Below the pieces are notes generated by a model. It saw only the letters and a program-made list of their open reading frames with translations. It did not search any database and was not told the origin of the DNA. Both the position numbers and the translations under genes were made by a program. Below, piece after piece: positions 47,188 to 62,192 of a stretch of 64,000 nucleotides of DNA. Position 1 is the stretch's first letter, and every line of letters begins with the position of its first letter. This DNA comes from Larus michahellis (Eukaryota; Chordata; Aves; Charadriiformes; Laridae), in the NCBI RefSeq assembly GCF_964199755.1, contig NC_133930.1, positions 27,362,071 to 27,426,070 of the forward strand, read 5' to 3'.

Positions 47188-50100
47188 GTGAAGTACGGCG
47201 GGGCGTGAGGGGTAACCTGCCGGGGCGTCCCGCTTCTCCGCGCAACCCAGCCAGGCCTGCCGGGGAGGATGGGGGAGAGGGAGGGCTCGGCGGGCACCCG
47301 CGGAGACCGGGGGAAGGGAGGCCGGCCCGGCCCGCCGCGCCCGTGGGCGCGCTGCCCAGCGGGAGGCAGGTGGGCGGGACAGAGCGGCCGCGGCCCCCCG
47401 CCCGCAGGCCCCGGGACGGGTGCACCCCGGTGCCGCCATCCCCGCCGCCACCCCGCGCCGGCGCCGCGCTCCCTGCCTGGGGGCTGCGCCCGGTCCCTGC
47501 CGCCCACCGCGGCCGTAGCAGCGCCGAGCCGCACCGAGCCCAGCGCCGCGGGGGGCCGCGGGAGGGCGGAGGCGGCTCTGTCGGGCGGAGGGGCCGGCCC
47601 AGCCCCCCCTTCGGCCGGGTCCGCCGCCCCTGGCCTCGCCCGGCCTCCGCGGGCTATGGGCCGGGGCTTGGACGTGCCAAGTTTGGTGTGAGTTTTGGCC
47701 CAGGTGACCCCGTGTTAGCTGGGGCCAGACATCTTTTGTGGGGGCATCTGTTGTAGCGTTGCAGTTTGTGCGTTATAGCCACACATGTATGTATATTAGA
47801 TCTATTATGCATGTGCATACCTTTATATATCTATATGAAAAATAACAATTGCAATGCTACAGTGAATCCCTCCCACAAAAGATGGCTCTGTGCAAATACA
47901 TGTGGACATGCACAGTCACACACACGCTCTTAGTGTTTTCCTGTATGTGATGTCTGAAGTCTTTTTACATTTTTTTTTTGAGGTAGGGTTGATTCTTCTC
48001 CCTTAAAACAAGGGACATTTAAGAGACATTCTTGTCTCTTAAAACATCTTGCCAAAGATACCCATTGACGTAGGATTGCTATCCTGCTTATGGAGTATTA
48101 AATACAACCTGAGAAGGTGGGTTACGCTGGGAGCTAGAGCACAAGGTTTTACTAGCACTAATGGAGAACAAAATGTACTAACTAATGATTTTATATACAT
48201 ATTAGTATCCTATTTAAAAGAAACCATTGAAGAGTGATCTTTGCGCTCTTCTGAGCTGTGGAGTTTTCAGTATTAATAATGAGAAATTTGGTAAAGTAGC
48301 CTGTGATGTGGAAACACTATCTGGCTGATACTTGGGGTTTTTTTTGTGTATGTGTGTGAAGGAGAGATGTGGGAGCTTGTTTTTCTTTCTAACTAAGTGC
48401 AGATACTCGTTTTGTGTGTTGGGCTGTAGCATTGGTCGTAGTCTGGTATATAAACCACCACTTCTTAAGGGGAGTAAATATTCTGGCAGAGTGATCAGTA
48501 TAATAAAATCAGCGCTGCCTCACTGGAGAGCCTATAGAAGTTTGCTGCAGATCAGCGTGATCATGGTCTCATTTCTCCTTCAAACACTTCTTGTGGGAAC
48601 TGAGTGTGTCTTCACTCCGTTTACTTAACCACATGGGCACCTTTATTGTTTAATTGATCTCTGCTTGATTTAGATACTGAAGAACTTCTCGCTTTTTGTC
48701 TTAATGGTGGCTAATAAGAAAACTTTTTAGCACCTGTTTCATAGAGGGGAAAACATCAGTTCAGAGAGAGGTTTATACTATAAATGTTTAAATTACAGTT
48801 TGTTAACCACAATGATCATCTCAATTTCAACACTGTTTTATGAATGAAAAGCTTCTGAAGACTCTGATATAGTGGAGCAGTGTTTAAGTTGCTTCCCTAT
48901 TCCCCTTCCTCCAGTCTGATCTTATTTAGCATCTGCTCTGTATGGAAGCAAATGTTTTACAGTGGCTTTCTTTACTGTTGTGGAAGATAAGTAATTAAGA
49001 TGGGATTCTACTGTACTTTTCCAATATACTCTCTCAAGCAATGTGCAATCAAGACACCCAGTACCAAGACTTTCTGAAGTGTTTCATAATGACCTCCTTT
49101 ACAAAGAGTCATTACTCTGAGAAATGGCTTGGAAGGTACTCTTTATTTCTTCTGTGTGCGTATTAAGGCAGATAATGTCTCTTCACTTTAATAATTAAAA
49201 ACAGTGGGGTTTTTTGGTGTGGTTTTTTTAATGCCTATTAGTACTGTAAAGATAACACAACTCAGAATGAACTTAAAATTCTCCTTATCCAAATATCCTA
49301 TCTGTGCAGGTTGGTTTAGATAGTTGTAATTGTGTACCTATACAGTGCAGAATCTTTGCCAGTGAAAGATGGAGGAAGTTCACTTCGGTGTAAAGGCTGA
49401 CACTTATTAATGCTTTTGTTTTCATTTTTAAATGTGAAAAATGTAAATGATTGCTATGAAAATCACTGAAAGAAGAACATGGAATTTGGTGATATTAGAG
49501 CAAGTCATCAGAGTAGAAGAGCCCTTTACTTGCTTACATTCTTAGATATAATAAAGTTTAGTGTCAATATCTATCTCGTAGCAACCAATGAATATCAAGT
49601 AGTAGTAAGCATTTAAAGGTGTTACCAATTATGTTTCTAAACTTCAAATACAAATAGTAATATTAGAGTGGAAGTAATGTATGTGCTTATTTTCACACAG
49701 ATATTCCTTAAATATTTTTCCATTCACGTTATGACCACCTCATTTCATCACAGATAAATACCCTCCTCCAGACTCACAGGGCTGTAACCTAGTCATCAAA
49801 TTCTATCAGCTATTTATTCTAGCTGATGTATAGCTATTCTATATATTCCAGGAAGCCGTAGTCTTCCTTTGATCTGTGAAATACAAAGTTTGGGGCAGCT
49901 GTAGTAGAAGTGCATGCTTTTCTTTGGAAGAGCTTTTATCAATGAATGTCTCTTGGGTGATCATTTTGTAAACTGTTTAAAAATGAAAAAAACTTTTTCA
50001 AACAATAGAAATGTTTTTCTTCAAAAAACCAATCAAGAAAAATTCAGCCCTCCTCTGAAACTTTTGCTTCCAGCTGTTACGGCATGGATTAAACAATCCT

Positions 50101-53100
50101 GAGTGGAAAAGCTTGCTTTAATGAGTTTCCGCTACTGCATTGTTTTAAATATGACAGAAATGGCATATTCAGTGTCTTGATAGCTCTTGTCTGGCATTCT
50201 TGCAGTTTTGTCTGCTGTTGCTGACTTTTTCTTTTTTTTTTTTTTAACAATGGGATGTGATAGCATGTATTTATTTAATCATTATAAATTTAGTTGCTGT
50301 TCTTCAGTGAGCCTGAGATTTCAAAGAAGCTTTTAAATATCTCCCTAAAATATAGAAAAGAATCCTGTCCCAAAAGAGCGATGAGCTGTCAAATCTTCCC
50401 TAAAATCTCACTGAAATCAATGAGACTTATCAGGACTAACGTATCTCTTAGTTTCCAGAGTTAACTGGAAAACCTACTAGTGTTTTAAATAATACATCTA
50501 TATATACTAAATGATTCCTTGAGTTGAAAATCTAGGAAGATGCATTTGTCTGATTGTGTACTGAACTGTGTGTTGTACAGCTATTCAAAGTAGCATTTTA
50601 GATTTTTGATTTGTTTTCCAATCTGAGTTGTTCCTCTCTTGGTCCTGTACTTTGTTTTGTAGTAAAATAACATCTTATGATTTTATTACTGTAGAACAGG
50701 GAACCTGTGTGTTCATAGTGCCAGTGACTCCCTTCTGCTTACGGTTAGAAATTGGTTTTGGGACAGGATGAATTGAACTCACTGTTACCCTTTTATCCTA
50801 GGCTTCATCAAAACATGTAAAGTAAGGGTAATTAAATAGGTTTCTTATTTTCTCTGGATCACTGAAGAGGGAGAATAATTGGTAAAGGTGCGGTCTGTGT
50901 CAAATCAGTAGCCCCTGAGGCAGTGCTTGAAGAAGAATACACCCTGTTCAGAAGTTTGAACACAGCTGTAGTTATGGGCCTGCGGCTGCACTGGTTCTTC
51001 CCAGGCACTGGGTATCAATGACCTTGGAATGGTATGGAATGCTGCATTAACCCTAACGGACTTGATACTTCTAATGCACCAGGTGTAAAAATGTGAAATG
51101 CGTTTAGGTTAGCAAATGTATTGCTAGAAGACCAATCTCTTCTCTATCCCTTTTGCAGGTGGCAAATCCTGCAAATAGGCTTTCTAGCTTGAATAGCGTT
51201 TCTCACAACTGTTGTAGAAGTAGCCAGCAATAATCGTAACTCTGGGGAATTTGCGTGATTTATGAGTTGATAATGATAAAATAGTTGGGGATGTTAACAA
51301 TAATGATGTAAATGTTATTACAGTGCAGCACAGACAAAAGCATTTTAAAATGTTGGAGTATTTTATTTCTTTTAATACTACAGCATTGAGAGTTTATGTT
51401 GTCAACCTTTACTCTGAAGCTGCAGAAAGGAGTTTTCTGAAGAAGCGGGAGGTAACAAACCTTATTCTTGCAACTGTGGCTTAAAGACAAACACTACTTC
51501 ATCCTCAAGATCATGAGTTAGCAGTGCTAATACTGTTCCGGGTTTTCATACAGTATGGTACGGTGATATATTCAGAGGTATGATTAACTTGCTTATCTTT
51601 GTTCTAAACCCACCCCTAACAAGCCACTAATGTCTGTATTTCTAGAGAAGATCAGTTATTGAAGCTTTTAAGGCATTTTTTTCCAAAAATTCAAGTACAA
51701 CCATAGCCGGATAGCCTAGGTGCTAGGAGGTGTAGCTTAGAAGTTTGAATCTTACAAACATGTATTACAGTGAGAAGCTGGGGAAGTGCGGTATAGTCAC
51801 AGAAGCATGTAAATTCCTGGAAGGATGTCAGGATGGTTGATGATGGAGATAAAGACAGGGTGACACCCAGGAGAAGGTTGTGTGTGCATTCCTTTCTGCT
51901 ATGAGAGACATTCTTTCTAACTTTCTCAGACATCGAACTTTAGTCCTGTGGTAACATGCTTACTGATAGCTAGTGAATACATGTTAACAAATGAGTTTTT
52001 TATAATGCAGCTGTGATAGGCTGAACTAAAACAGCAGTGGCTATATCCATGCAGTTGTGGCAAACAAAAATGAACCATTTGCAAGTATGAGACTGCTGGA
52101 AACAAAGGCAAATGCAGAGCTGCTCAGGAATGTGCTCTACCTGCTAAAGGGTTTGCTAAATAGTGGTTCTGATGGCAGTAGGTACGGACAGTGGGGAGAA
52201 GCGATTAATTTTGGGGAAGATGGTATGCCCTAAGCTGCTGCTAATTTGTATGGTCCTGTTGGAAAGCCTAGAGAAGAGGGATGTCAGTCAATTGATGTCT
52301 GAACAGATTCTTGAGAGCTCTGAGCAATTAAATACTCTTTTGATGTTTTAGTCTTCCTTTGTTTTGGGAACAGAACTTCTATGTAAACAAGAAATACCAG
52401 ACCTTGCTGCTTATTTTTTTTTTTTCTCCTAGCTGGAGTAGCCTACAAGATGTGTGACTCTTTCCTAACTTATTAGTCACATTGATGCTAGGTTTGAATT
52501 TGCATTTCTTGAATATTTATTTTTCAGAGAATCGAGTTTCCTTCTAGCTTTATAGTTTTAGTTCATGAGTGCCTTTTTTCCATCCTTCTAAAGATGGGGT
52601 GAGGAAGACAAACATTCATTGCTGAGTCCAGCTGTGAGCTGGAGAGGGGTAGTCTGTCTGTGTGGCCTTTGTAGAGCTAAGGAAGTACTGCTGCTGTTTT
52701 ACATGGACATATGGAAATGCCTACACCTACCACTGTATTTATGAGAATGGTGTCTGTCACCTGGGATGGTAACTTGAAATGTCTCTTGACAAAACGACTG
52801 AGCTCAGACTGACAGTAATGACTTCGTCATCGTGTCTGTGGCCCAAGTGTGCTGTCGGAAAGCCCTGATTACTTCCTTTGAACATTGTTCTTGATGTCTG
52901 TGGTATTCTTGTCGTCTGACTTTTACTTTACCTTTCCCTTGAGAAAGTCAAGGTATAGTTCTTTCTAGTTGTCTGTGTCCCTAGCTCTTCTGGTATTCTT
53001 TGATCAAGCCTGTTTTGGTAAGTCCACAAACTACATTGCCTGTGAAGTTCATCATTTTGTTGTACATTGTAGAACACTGAGCACAAATAGGGTAAAATTC

Positions 53101-56100
53101 AGAATTCACTTATATTAAACATCATATTTTTAACCATCTATCAACTTATGAAGGTAATTGTAATAACAGCTGGGAGATAGCTGCCTGTTCCCTCTCTGGA
53201 AAAAACGTAATTCTTAGTCTACAGTACGGTTTAAATTCTTACTGCTCCAAATATGTTGTACTGTAGTGCTGAATTCTGGATTCTGATCCTCAAGCTATTG
53301 TAAATGGGCTGTAGGCCGTATAGTCAGACTCTGAAACTTCTCAGTTCTGTGTGCTTGCTGGTCTGCAAGAAAGTTTTAGGGTAGACTGGCAGTGATTTGT
53401 TGTTTATTTGTTTTCCCTGCTTCCCTTCTGTGATTTACCCCTACTCCTGGGAAGACCCCGTGTTGGTTTCTAATCCCCTTTCTGCATTTTCATTTGAATC
53501 ACCCACAAAACCAAGACAATTGCAGGTTTCTTTGTTATAAGTGTCCTTATAGCTCTCCTGCTGCAAATGACTTCAAAATGAAACCAAGAAAACACCTACA
53601 GATAATTTAGAAAAGATAAAAAGAGCTTGAATAATATTTAACTCTTGAATTTTCTGCAGCTTCTCTGCTGAAAGCCATGACATCCACAGGCTTCATGTGG
53701 CATAGTTGTAGCTCAGACAACTGTTTTAGTAACTCCTTGGGTATGAAAGCTGTAATTGCAAAGCTAAATGACCTGCTGCTCACCATTAGTAACCATAGTC
53801 ACCATCACATTTGAATTTGCATGTGGAATATTCTCGAAGCAGCCATAAAGAGAGTTGCTGCCATTTGGCTGATGAGCTCATTAGACTGTGCTAACATGTG
53901 TCTGCAATTGGCTGACCTGATCTGTGCAGCTTTGAAGTCCGCCCCAGTTGTGGGGATAAGGGAGAGGACAGCACAACCAAGTGTTTTAAAAATAGATGCA
54001 AATACGTACGTAGGGTTACTGCAACGTCAGTCTCGCTGCAGTGTTAGGTTAGTCCACCAGCTGTCGGACCAGATTCAGTGGGTTTTTTTCTAAGTGTGAT
54101 CAAGACAAGAGCTTGCTTTATTGTTCGTATCTCTGAAATCACTAGATGTGTTTGAGGTGGCCCTTCCAAACGAGAGGGATAATGTTAAGAGGAAGGTATG
54201 AAGGTTTGAAAACTGAACACATAGCCAAGAAAAATGTGTCCCAAGTGGGAGTAGGGGATGGTCTTTTCATAGCAAGTGGCATTCAAAGCTGCAGAAAATC
54301 AGAGAGGAGGCATATCTTATTGCCTTGTTGAAGAGGTGCCTGGAGAAACAGGAAGCAAACTAAGGGATGCAGAGTTGTGGAAGATGAGCAGGGACAAGAG
54401 CAGCATGGCTTGATGGATCCCAGGTGGGTGGCCAGCCACCTGAGGAGGGAGGCTGAGTGTAGGCTACAAGTGCTGAGCTATAGGAAGGCCTTGAGGATCT
54501 TTAAGAGCAGATGCTGTGGGGTACAAGATGCAGGAGCAAAATTGGAGGGAGCTGAGGGTTGAGCTGGAGACTGCAAAACAGCAGCTCTGAGCTGCTGAGG
54601 CAGGGAAGGGAGAAAGAGGAGTGACCAGAGAGGAAAGGTGGGTCATTAGGGGTACCTGCGTGGGGTTTGGTGTTATTTTTTAAGATGCTAAGCAGGTTAT
54701 CTATCGGAGATACAGGAACGTGGGAGATTAGAGAGAAGAGGGTGTGCTGAGCACAGGAGAGATCAGATATGTGTGAGAGAGAGGCTGATCCAGGAAGTAA
54801 TAATACCATTTAAGACTATTTTTCTGTCTTTTAGATGTTTGTTATTTTCAAACACAACTGGAATGGATTTTGTTTTGTGTACGGATATACTCACCTCGAA
54901 TCTGAGAACCTGAAAGGGAAGGCATGAAAGTTTTCCTTAAGAAAAACTCATATTTTAGATTTATTAATTGTGGCTATTTTCAGTTGTCTCAAACACTGAA
55001 CTTAATGTAGTAAATCTCTGGCATGCTTTCCTTGTAGTAAACATGTGTACATATTAATTTCCCAAAACTCTCTACTGAAGAAAGTGCTCTTCAAGACACC
55101 AGGAGATGATCTCATTAAAATGTGAGACTGTAGAAAAATGCAACTAGCAGGTTAGTAGTTTGTAGACCTAAGAACTTACTCTTCGATTAAATAGGCTACC
55201 TAATCAAATACCTAATTTTAATCACTTGAGCAAAATGCCAGTGGTGTTACATAGGTGCTTAATCAGGCATATGCTTAAGAACCTTACCTACATAAGGTGG
55301 GTTTGAAAGTGAAGTTGCATAATATATTCTCCCTAATACTGCTCTGTCAACTCAGTTTTGATGACTGGGTAAGTTTGCTGTCCTGCTTTCATTAAAGCCA
55401 TATCGTTATGTAGTTGTTAGCAGAGTTTATGATTTCTGCAAATCTAACGACCAGTTGATTAAAAATACTCTTATTGTTGCTTATACCTTAACTAAGAGTA
55501 TCTAGTTTTATGTTAGTACATATTGGTTGCAGTTTAGTCTTTTAGAACTACCAAATACTAATATTTTTTTATGATGTGTTAGAACATCCTGCATAATTTA
55601 ATTGTAGAATGAACATTCAGATACTTTTTTTTTAAGGTTGTATTTTGATTTAATGAAATTAATACATTTTTCAAACTTTAATTATTTTTTTAATTGAAAA
55701 GAAATCATATGGAAATACTTCTTTTTTAATGTGGAGAACCCTTTCTTTTTCCGTCTTTGTTCATGTTTCATTCGAGAAGACACTGCTTGAACCCAGTCAC
55801 GTAGATATTTTGGCCATAATTCTTGCTGATCTCCACTGCAATTGTGTTTTATAACAGGACTGGGGAGTTGGAGCCTTTATATAGATTTCATAATTCTGTA
55901 TTACATAAGAAAATTAAGTTGTGGCAGCTAATTAATGAACGGAAAGGATTGATTATTTTTGTTTGTTTATTTGCATTCAAATCAACAGCTTTGATTTGTC
56001 TCTGGTAGGAAAAACAGAGCTGCATAAGCTGCTTCAAGCAGATTACATTTAATGTGGTTGGCATATTAATCCAGAGCTCTTGGTGGATGTTGACAGCAAT

Positions 56101-59100
56101 TTCTAGATCACTGTCCTGTGTTTCCTTAAGAACTTTCTATTTGGGATTTTATAGGGTGTATGTTATTTGGGGTTTTGTGTTCCTTTAAAAAAAAATAAAA
56201 TGTTTTTTCCTTTGAGGAAAAAAAAGCCTAAACCAGAGCAAATTTATCTGTGTTGGCAAGAGCTTATATTTAAGATTGATGTGTTTATGTCCTCTAAAAA
56301 TGTGAACAAAACACACACTGCAGGAAATAATATTTATATGACTTAATACTATGGTGCAGATAGTGGTTTGAAGACTACTTAGGAACATACAAAACCAACC
56401 TTTTTTTAATTAAAACCCAAGAAAACCTACTTTTAAATATGTTGTTACTTTAGTGAGGAGGGTTTGAGTTGTGTGTTCAATGTGGCAGACCAAATAGTGT
56501 ATTGTTGTTGCTTCTTCAAGCGTATATGGTTTTCAAGAAATCCTAATATATATTCTAGTGTTTAAAACATATCTTCTGTTTTCATATACTACATTACAAA
56601 TTAAAATGAAGAAAGTTTTAATAGATGGGGAAACTTATAAAGCATAAAAGCTTGTTAATTATGGGACAGGTTTTCTCAATATGCTTCAAGCTAAAAGACT
56701 CATAATAAACCAGATAAGTATTCTCTATACATATTTAAATGATTAATTATCTTAGCATGTAAATTTATTTAGCAGTTTAAAATTTACTTACTTTTATATT
56801 AGAAAAGGAAAAAAAACTTTTTTATTTATTTAAATGTTTCATACTCTATTTGGATAGAAACAAGAAAAAACAACACTTAAAAACAACCCCTCCCAATTTG
56901 AAGTATGTGATACTGAATAAAGAAGAAACAAAAGCAATGAAAATGTTTTGTGTATGTTACAGCTGGTATTCTAAGCAAAGAAACATTTATGTAATTTTTC
57001 TGTTAATAGAATTAGTGTTAGTAGAACTTAAAAATTTTAGAAGTGGCAGATGTGATGTGGTTTTTTTCTTTTTGTAGTTGAAGCTAGAAGACTAAAAATA
57101 CTACTTTTTTTAAAAAAAATTTATTTTCCTCCCTACTTTTATGTAGGTTCACAGCTTTCACCAAGCCAGCAATTAGACATTGCAAGGTGGGAAACTAACA
57201 TGGCAAAACAGATTGAGATTCTCTGATTGAGAAGGTGATTGCTGGTTGGTGCATCATCAGGTCTGGTTGTGGATCGTGGCTTGGAACCTCTGCAGTCCTG
57301 GCTTGTTTTCCTCTGGAACATCAGCATCTAGTGTATATAGGGAGATATATATTTAGTTTGTTATTTATGTCTCTTCTCATGATGCTGCCCCAGGTGTAGC
57401 TTATCGCTAGGCTGGGGGATCATGGTAGGATTATATTTTTTAATATAGAATTTAGTTCAAGGTGTGTGATGATTCAAAAGAAATGCATGGCAGTCCTTGA
57501 AGAGTTCTGTGATCCAGTGCTTCAGCGCTTCTTTAAATAGATTAAAGTTTAGGTCAGGCACTACTGCGCTTTACTTTTTGCCTGGATAGGCCAGTACTTC
57601 ATTACAGGACTGGACCTCATGTGTGTCCAGCGGGCTGGGGCTCAATTAGTTGTCCTGGTTTAGCAGAAAAGTTCTGGAGGTCATGGCTTGAGCACTCCAG
57701 TGTCTGTTCTCAAAAATTCAAATTTTAATGGGACACTAAATTATAATTATTTATTGTTAAACACAGATTTAAATCTGAAGATTGTTTACCTGCTGTGTAG
57801 CTGTTGATTTAGTTTTGCACATTATTTGTTATACCAGGCATGTTTATCTGTCCAAGTTAGTTTATGTTGAAAAGTCTTTGGTGGTTTGTTTGTGATCTTT
57901 TTTTTTTTAAAGGAAAATGAGCTGTGCAGTTAAGTTGTGCTGTGTAAGTAACTGTCTACTTCCACTACTTGTCAAATTTTGATACAATTTGTGTTTAAGT
58001 ATCTCACGATCTGGGTGAAGTATCTCTCATGCTGGTCTCTCTGAGGTAATGATTATTTACATTTTGTAGATGAGGAGTTCAGGGAGATCAAGTAATGTGT
58101 CTATGCGAGAGCTGGAAATTCATCCCGATTCCTTTAATCCTCGTCAGGCAGCCTAAGCACTTAGACTTCAGTTCCCCTGAGATAAAGGCACCCAAAACCA
58201 GTTTAAAGCTGTATTTAAGCCCCCTGACATGCTGTAAGAAACAACATATCTTTTGGCTTCTTATCTTTCTGCTGTTCAGGGGCACTCTATTGAGGGCCTG
58301 CAAGGGAACAAACAGATCTCTCGATTCCTGCAGAAATCCATGTGTGAGCTGGAGGCTGCATGTACTGTTCATCTCTCCTTTATGCAATTCTAAGATGAAA
58401 TAGGGGTTGCAGCTATCGTTTATAATTAAATCAATTTGCAACATTGCCCGCTTATTCTACATTCGATTTTTTTTTTTTTTTAAACCTTAGTGCTTTAGTA
58501 ATAAAGATTTTGTGAACTGCGTCAGTTGCACAGGAATGTGTTTGCTCATCCTGTTAAATGTGGTTTTTGTTGGTGTTCCTTGAATTGATCTCTACTACCC
58601 TCTGGTGCTGCAGCTGTTCCTGAAAAAGGACGTGCCGTTTCTCGCGTAGTGACTTGCATAATGTTGACAAGGGGGAAAGTGATACAATTCCACATTAAAG
58701 CAAATGTTGATAATGTGAGTTTATTACAAACAATCCTTAATACTATTATGTGAAATGATACCATTATGAAGAGTGTAAGCTTTATTTTCTTTCACTAGAA
58801 TCACAAAAAGCATAATTTGCCTCACTTAAAAAATAAACTAAATTTTATTCCCCTCACCCCCCTCAAATACACACTTCAGATATGCCTTTTGTACAAATGG
58901 TAGTGATGAGTTTGGTTGCTTAAGGCTACATCGCATGTGCCTGGTCGGCCTGACTGTTTGCTAACCAGCTGGAGTGGTACCCTGTGAGCAGAACACGGTC
59001 CCGCGATATGTGGGGATGGTGACGAGGATTTGACCTGACAGTTTTACAGTTGTGCAGAGCATGGAGGCTTAGATGACAAAAAGGGGCATGAGGGACTGTG

Positions 59101-62100
59101 TGGCAGAGACCTGTGCTGTTCCTGCTGCCTCTGCAAAGAAAAATGTGTAACGCTCTTTTCAAGGAAAACTGAAAAGCTATTTTATATTTACCTTCTTTCC
59201 CTCTTTTGCATTACTTGAGACTGGCTAGATGTGGAGCCATCTGAATTTTTACTTCATGACAGACACTGAAAAACCAGTTGTGTTTTTGCGAGGGAAATTT
59301 ATTATTTTATTAATATTGGAAACCATTTGGTCTGTCTTTGAAAGGTTATTTTGCCTTTCAAAATGAAGATGCTTGCATTTTGGGCTGTTGAACTACTTGC
59401 TTATTCACATTGGCATGGGACACTCTCCTTTCATCACTTTTAATGCTTTTAATGCAATTTGATAACTTTCTGTGTATAGTTACTGATTTCTTCGGGATTC
59501 TTGGGAACTTAATGTTGTGAAATATTCCTGATCTCATCAACTGAGACAAATTACATCACACAAGTGTTTGAGAGCTTGTTACCTTACATGTCTACTCTGA
59601 CGCACGGTACAAATGATAGATGGTAATTTAGCAAGGATGCTGAGTAGGTTTTCTTTGGTTCAGTCTTGAAGATTGCTCTGTATTGTTTGGTTTTTTTTCT
59701 GCATAACCCATTCTCTGTAAATGATACAAGATGAAAAGTCAAAAGTGACTAATATAAGTGAGTTGGGAGTGGATAAAATCAAAGTATGCTCTATGAAAGT
59801 GTTAACTAACCTAAACAGTTAAAAAGGAGGCCTTTGAATGATTTTGAGGGTAATTCAATGAATTTATTAATTAGCAGAAAAGAGGTTTTTTATCTTTTTT
59901 GTTTATAAGCAGAGATATGGTTGTTGCTTTTGTTTACATAGTGGTGTAGTGGTTGGAACTCGGATAATCTGCTGAATTTCTTATTGCATGTTTTGTGTTT
60001 TGGTCCTGCACTATTTCATTCTAAAAAAATGCCAGGAATTATTACCTAGAGGCTTTCAGTGGCTTGCTTGTCTCTTTGTCACATAATAATGAAAGCTCAG
60101 CTCAAGTTGTCTGTTGTTCTCAGAGTTATCCAAGCACCCTAGGTATTTCTTTAATAGTGGGGGGAGGGGGTTTCCCCTTTCTGCCAGCATCTAGAAAATT
60201 AAATTTTGTGTTTTTCATGTGTCTGTATTCCCTTAAAGCAGAATTTACCTGGCCTGTTGCAGCTAACCGGGTCCTAAATCCTCATCCTGTTGTAGAAGCA
60301 GCGGCATGTAGTCTCATACTTCACCTCTCTTCCTGTTCCTCTTGTGACATACTTGTGTCAAGCTAGTGTGTTTACGTGTACTACAATATCGCAGTGTGTT
60401 TCAGAACCGTAATATGGGTGGGTAAAAGATATCTGCTAGAGGTGAGGAGACCAGCAGAGGATGAATTCGTTCCCTGGGCAGCAGCTCCTCTGGCTGTCTT
60501 GCCTGTGGCTCTTGAAGTCTCTTTGCCTGTGAACAGGAGGAGCAAGTGGAGTTGGCTGGTGTCAGGCATCTCTTGCCTGCTTTTGCCCTGTTAGCAAGGG
60601 CAGCACCTGGAAGGTGGGAAGAAACAGGTGGGGAATTGAGAGATACAGCTAAGCATCTGAAAGGGGCAACAAGCAATAGCAGGAGGAATGTGAGAGGCTG
60701 GGTGAGAAGGCAGGAGAAAATACAAATAACACATAAGGAGAAGGAATGAGCTGAATTTGGAAGAAGATTGCTGTGGAGAATGTGTGTGTATATCTAAATG
60801 ATAGCATTCATGGAAAACCTTAGTGTTTTTATCAGCAAAAGCGTTAAAGCTAGCAGTTGTAAATGCCAATGAAGTCATGTCAAAGTTTGTTTTTCAACTT
60901 TAACAGGAAAAAAAAATCTTTTTTTGTAGAAGGAGCAGTCTCATTTATTCAAGGAACTTCATAGTTGTATATTATTGCTGTTAAGAAGCTCTTAAAATGC
61001 TGTCTTTTTAATCAGTATGAGATAAGTTAAAATAAAAACTTCTTTTGCATTTGGTTTACCTGTGTCAGTAGAACACTGAATAGTGGATTACCAGGAGAAA
61101 AGTGGAGATAAAGGGGAAAAAAAAATCATTGGGGACTAGAAATTAAAATAAAATTAAAAAAAACCAACTCCGTAGTGGAGACTAGGAATTGTAAATGCCC
61201 TATGAAAAGCTTTGTTTTTGAGAGTTGGGTGATGAGTTCCTGAGAGCTGAGTGAGGCAGATCAAGAGATCCCTGTGTTCCTCCAGCACAGGTTTTTGTGA
61301 AATTGTGGTGGCTCATCCTTACAACAGTTTGGGCTGCAGCTTGAAAGAAGCTGAGGGGGCTGTTTCTGTGTATAATTTTTATAGACCTGGAAGAGCCTTA
61401 GGTGAAGACCACTCAGTGGATTCCAGGAGATCCTCTTACCTTAATTTGATGCTGCTTTGACAAGGAAAATTTGAACCTAAGAGCTTTCAAGGAGCTTTAG
61501 TTTTGGTCTTTGGTGCTTTAGTTTTTGTCTTGTCGCCGTAAAGTGTCTCTTCGGTCTGTTGTGTGCTCTTTGTTTTTAATGAGTGTGTCTCATCTCTTGA
61601 TCACAGCTGAAATGCTTTTGGAAACAACCAGCTGGTAGGCATGGTAACTGGTCAATTGCTGAGAGAAGTTCTGAGCAATGCTTTGGTTTCTTCAGAGATG
61701 GATTTAAATGCAAAGTCCCTAAATTAAATGAACTTCTTTTTCTTGTTGTTATCTTTTGGGCTGTTTACTTTTTATTTGACCAGCTACTTACTGCTTAATA
61801 TGAGGCCTCAAAATGTCAGCAGTGGGGGAGGTAACTGAGCCTGCTACCTCAAGGCAGCATGCGGTCTATTGTACGTGTGCGTGTATGTTGGAAATCGGAC
61901 ATGTTTGGGTCTAGGGGGATCTATGGGCTAAACCCATCCTTTTCTGCTTATAAACCCAGATTGGGTTCACGCGTTGTTTTACAGGCTGGGTGTTATAGGC
62001 ACCATCCTAATTAAATGCCCGGAGCACTTCTCCTTTCTCTCTTGGATATAGAGGGCTCTAGAGAGCAGCAGAGGGGGGTGCTCGACAATCTTAATTATTT

Positions 62101-62192
62101 TTAGGAATGTAGTTTAGTAGGAATAAGTTCATAAACTGTGTATTGTATCTCTCAAACTACCTACAGTAATAATGTTCCTTATTTCTCAAAAG
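47188..62192 (+). other. FAM169B: Intron 1 of FAM169 gene (inferred)
   Basis: About 15 kb with no coding exon or clear retroelement that I can recognise, mostly AT-rich with poly-T and poly-A tracts. Its lack of ERVs contrasts with the region upstream. A possible CTCF motif is at 58,594-58,612. Confidence 0.45.
58594..58612 (-). promoter_or_regulatory. Possible CTCF binding motif
   Basis: The + strand reads TACCCTCTGGTGCTGCAG. Its complement holds the CTCF-like core CACCAGAGGG. By-eye match only. Confidence 0.3.

Larger units (their letters stand above)
46900..47690. promoter_or_regulatory. CpG island at gene promoter
   Basis: About 0.8 kb of very GC-rich, CpG-dense sequence in an otherwise AT-rich region, with many GGGGCGGGG-type boxes. 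It lies upstream of the FAM169 coding exons on the same strand and is the only promoter-like island outside the ERV gag region. Long frames through it on both strands are compositional. Confidence 0.85.

Noticed and set aside
46536-47756. Several long frames on both strands in the CpG island
   Set aside because: Overlapping in most frames, low-complexity Arg/Pro/Gly/Ala. This is expected by chance in very GC-rich DNA.
53821-54093. 90-codon + strand frame in the inferred intron
   Set aside because: No recognised domain and no splice context tying it to the FAM169 exons. Probably chance.
57653-57670. Start of another LTR (TGTCCTGGTTTAGC)
   Set aside because: Only the first dozen bases match the LTR start. 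What follows has no LTR similarity that I can see.
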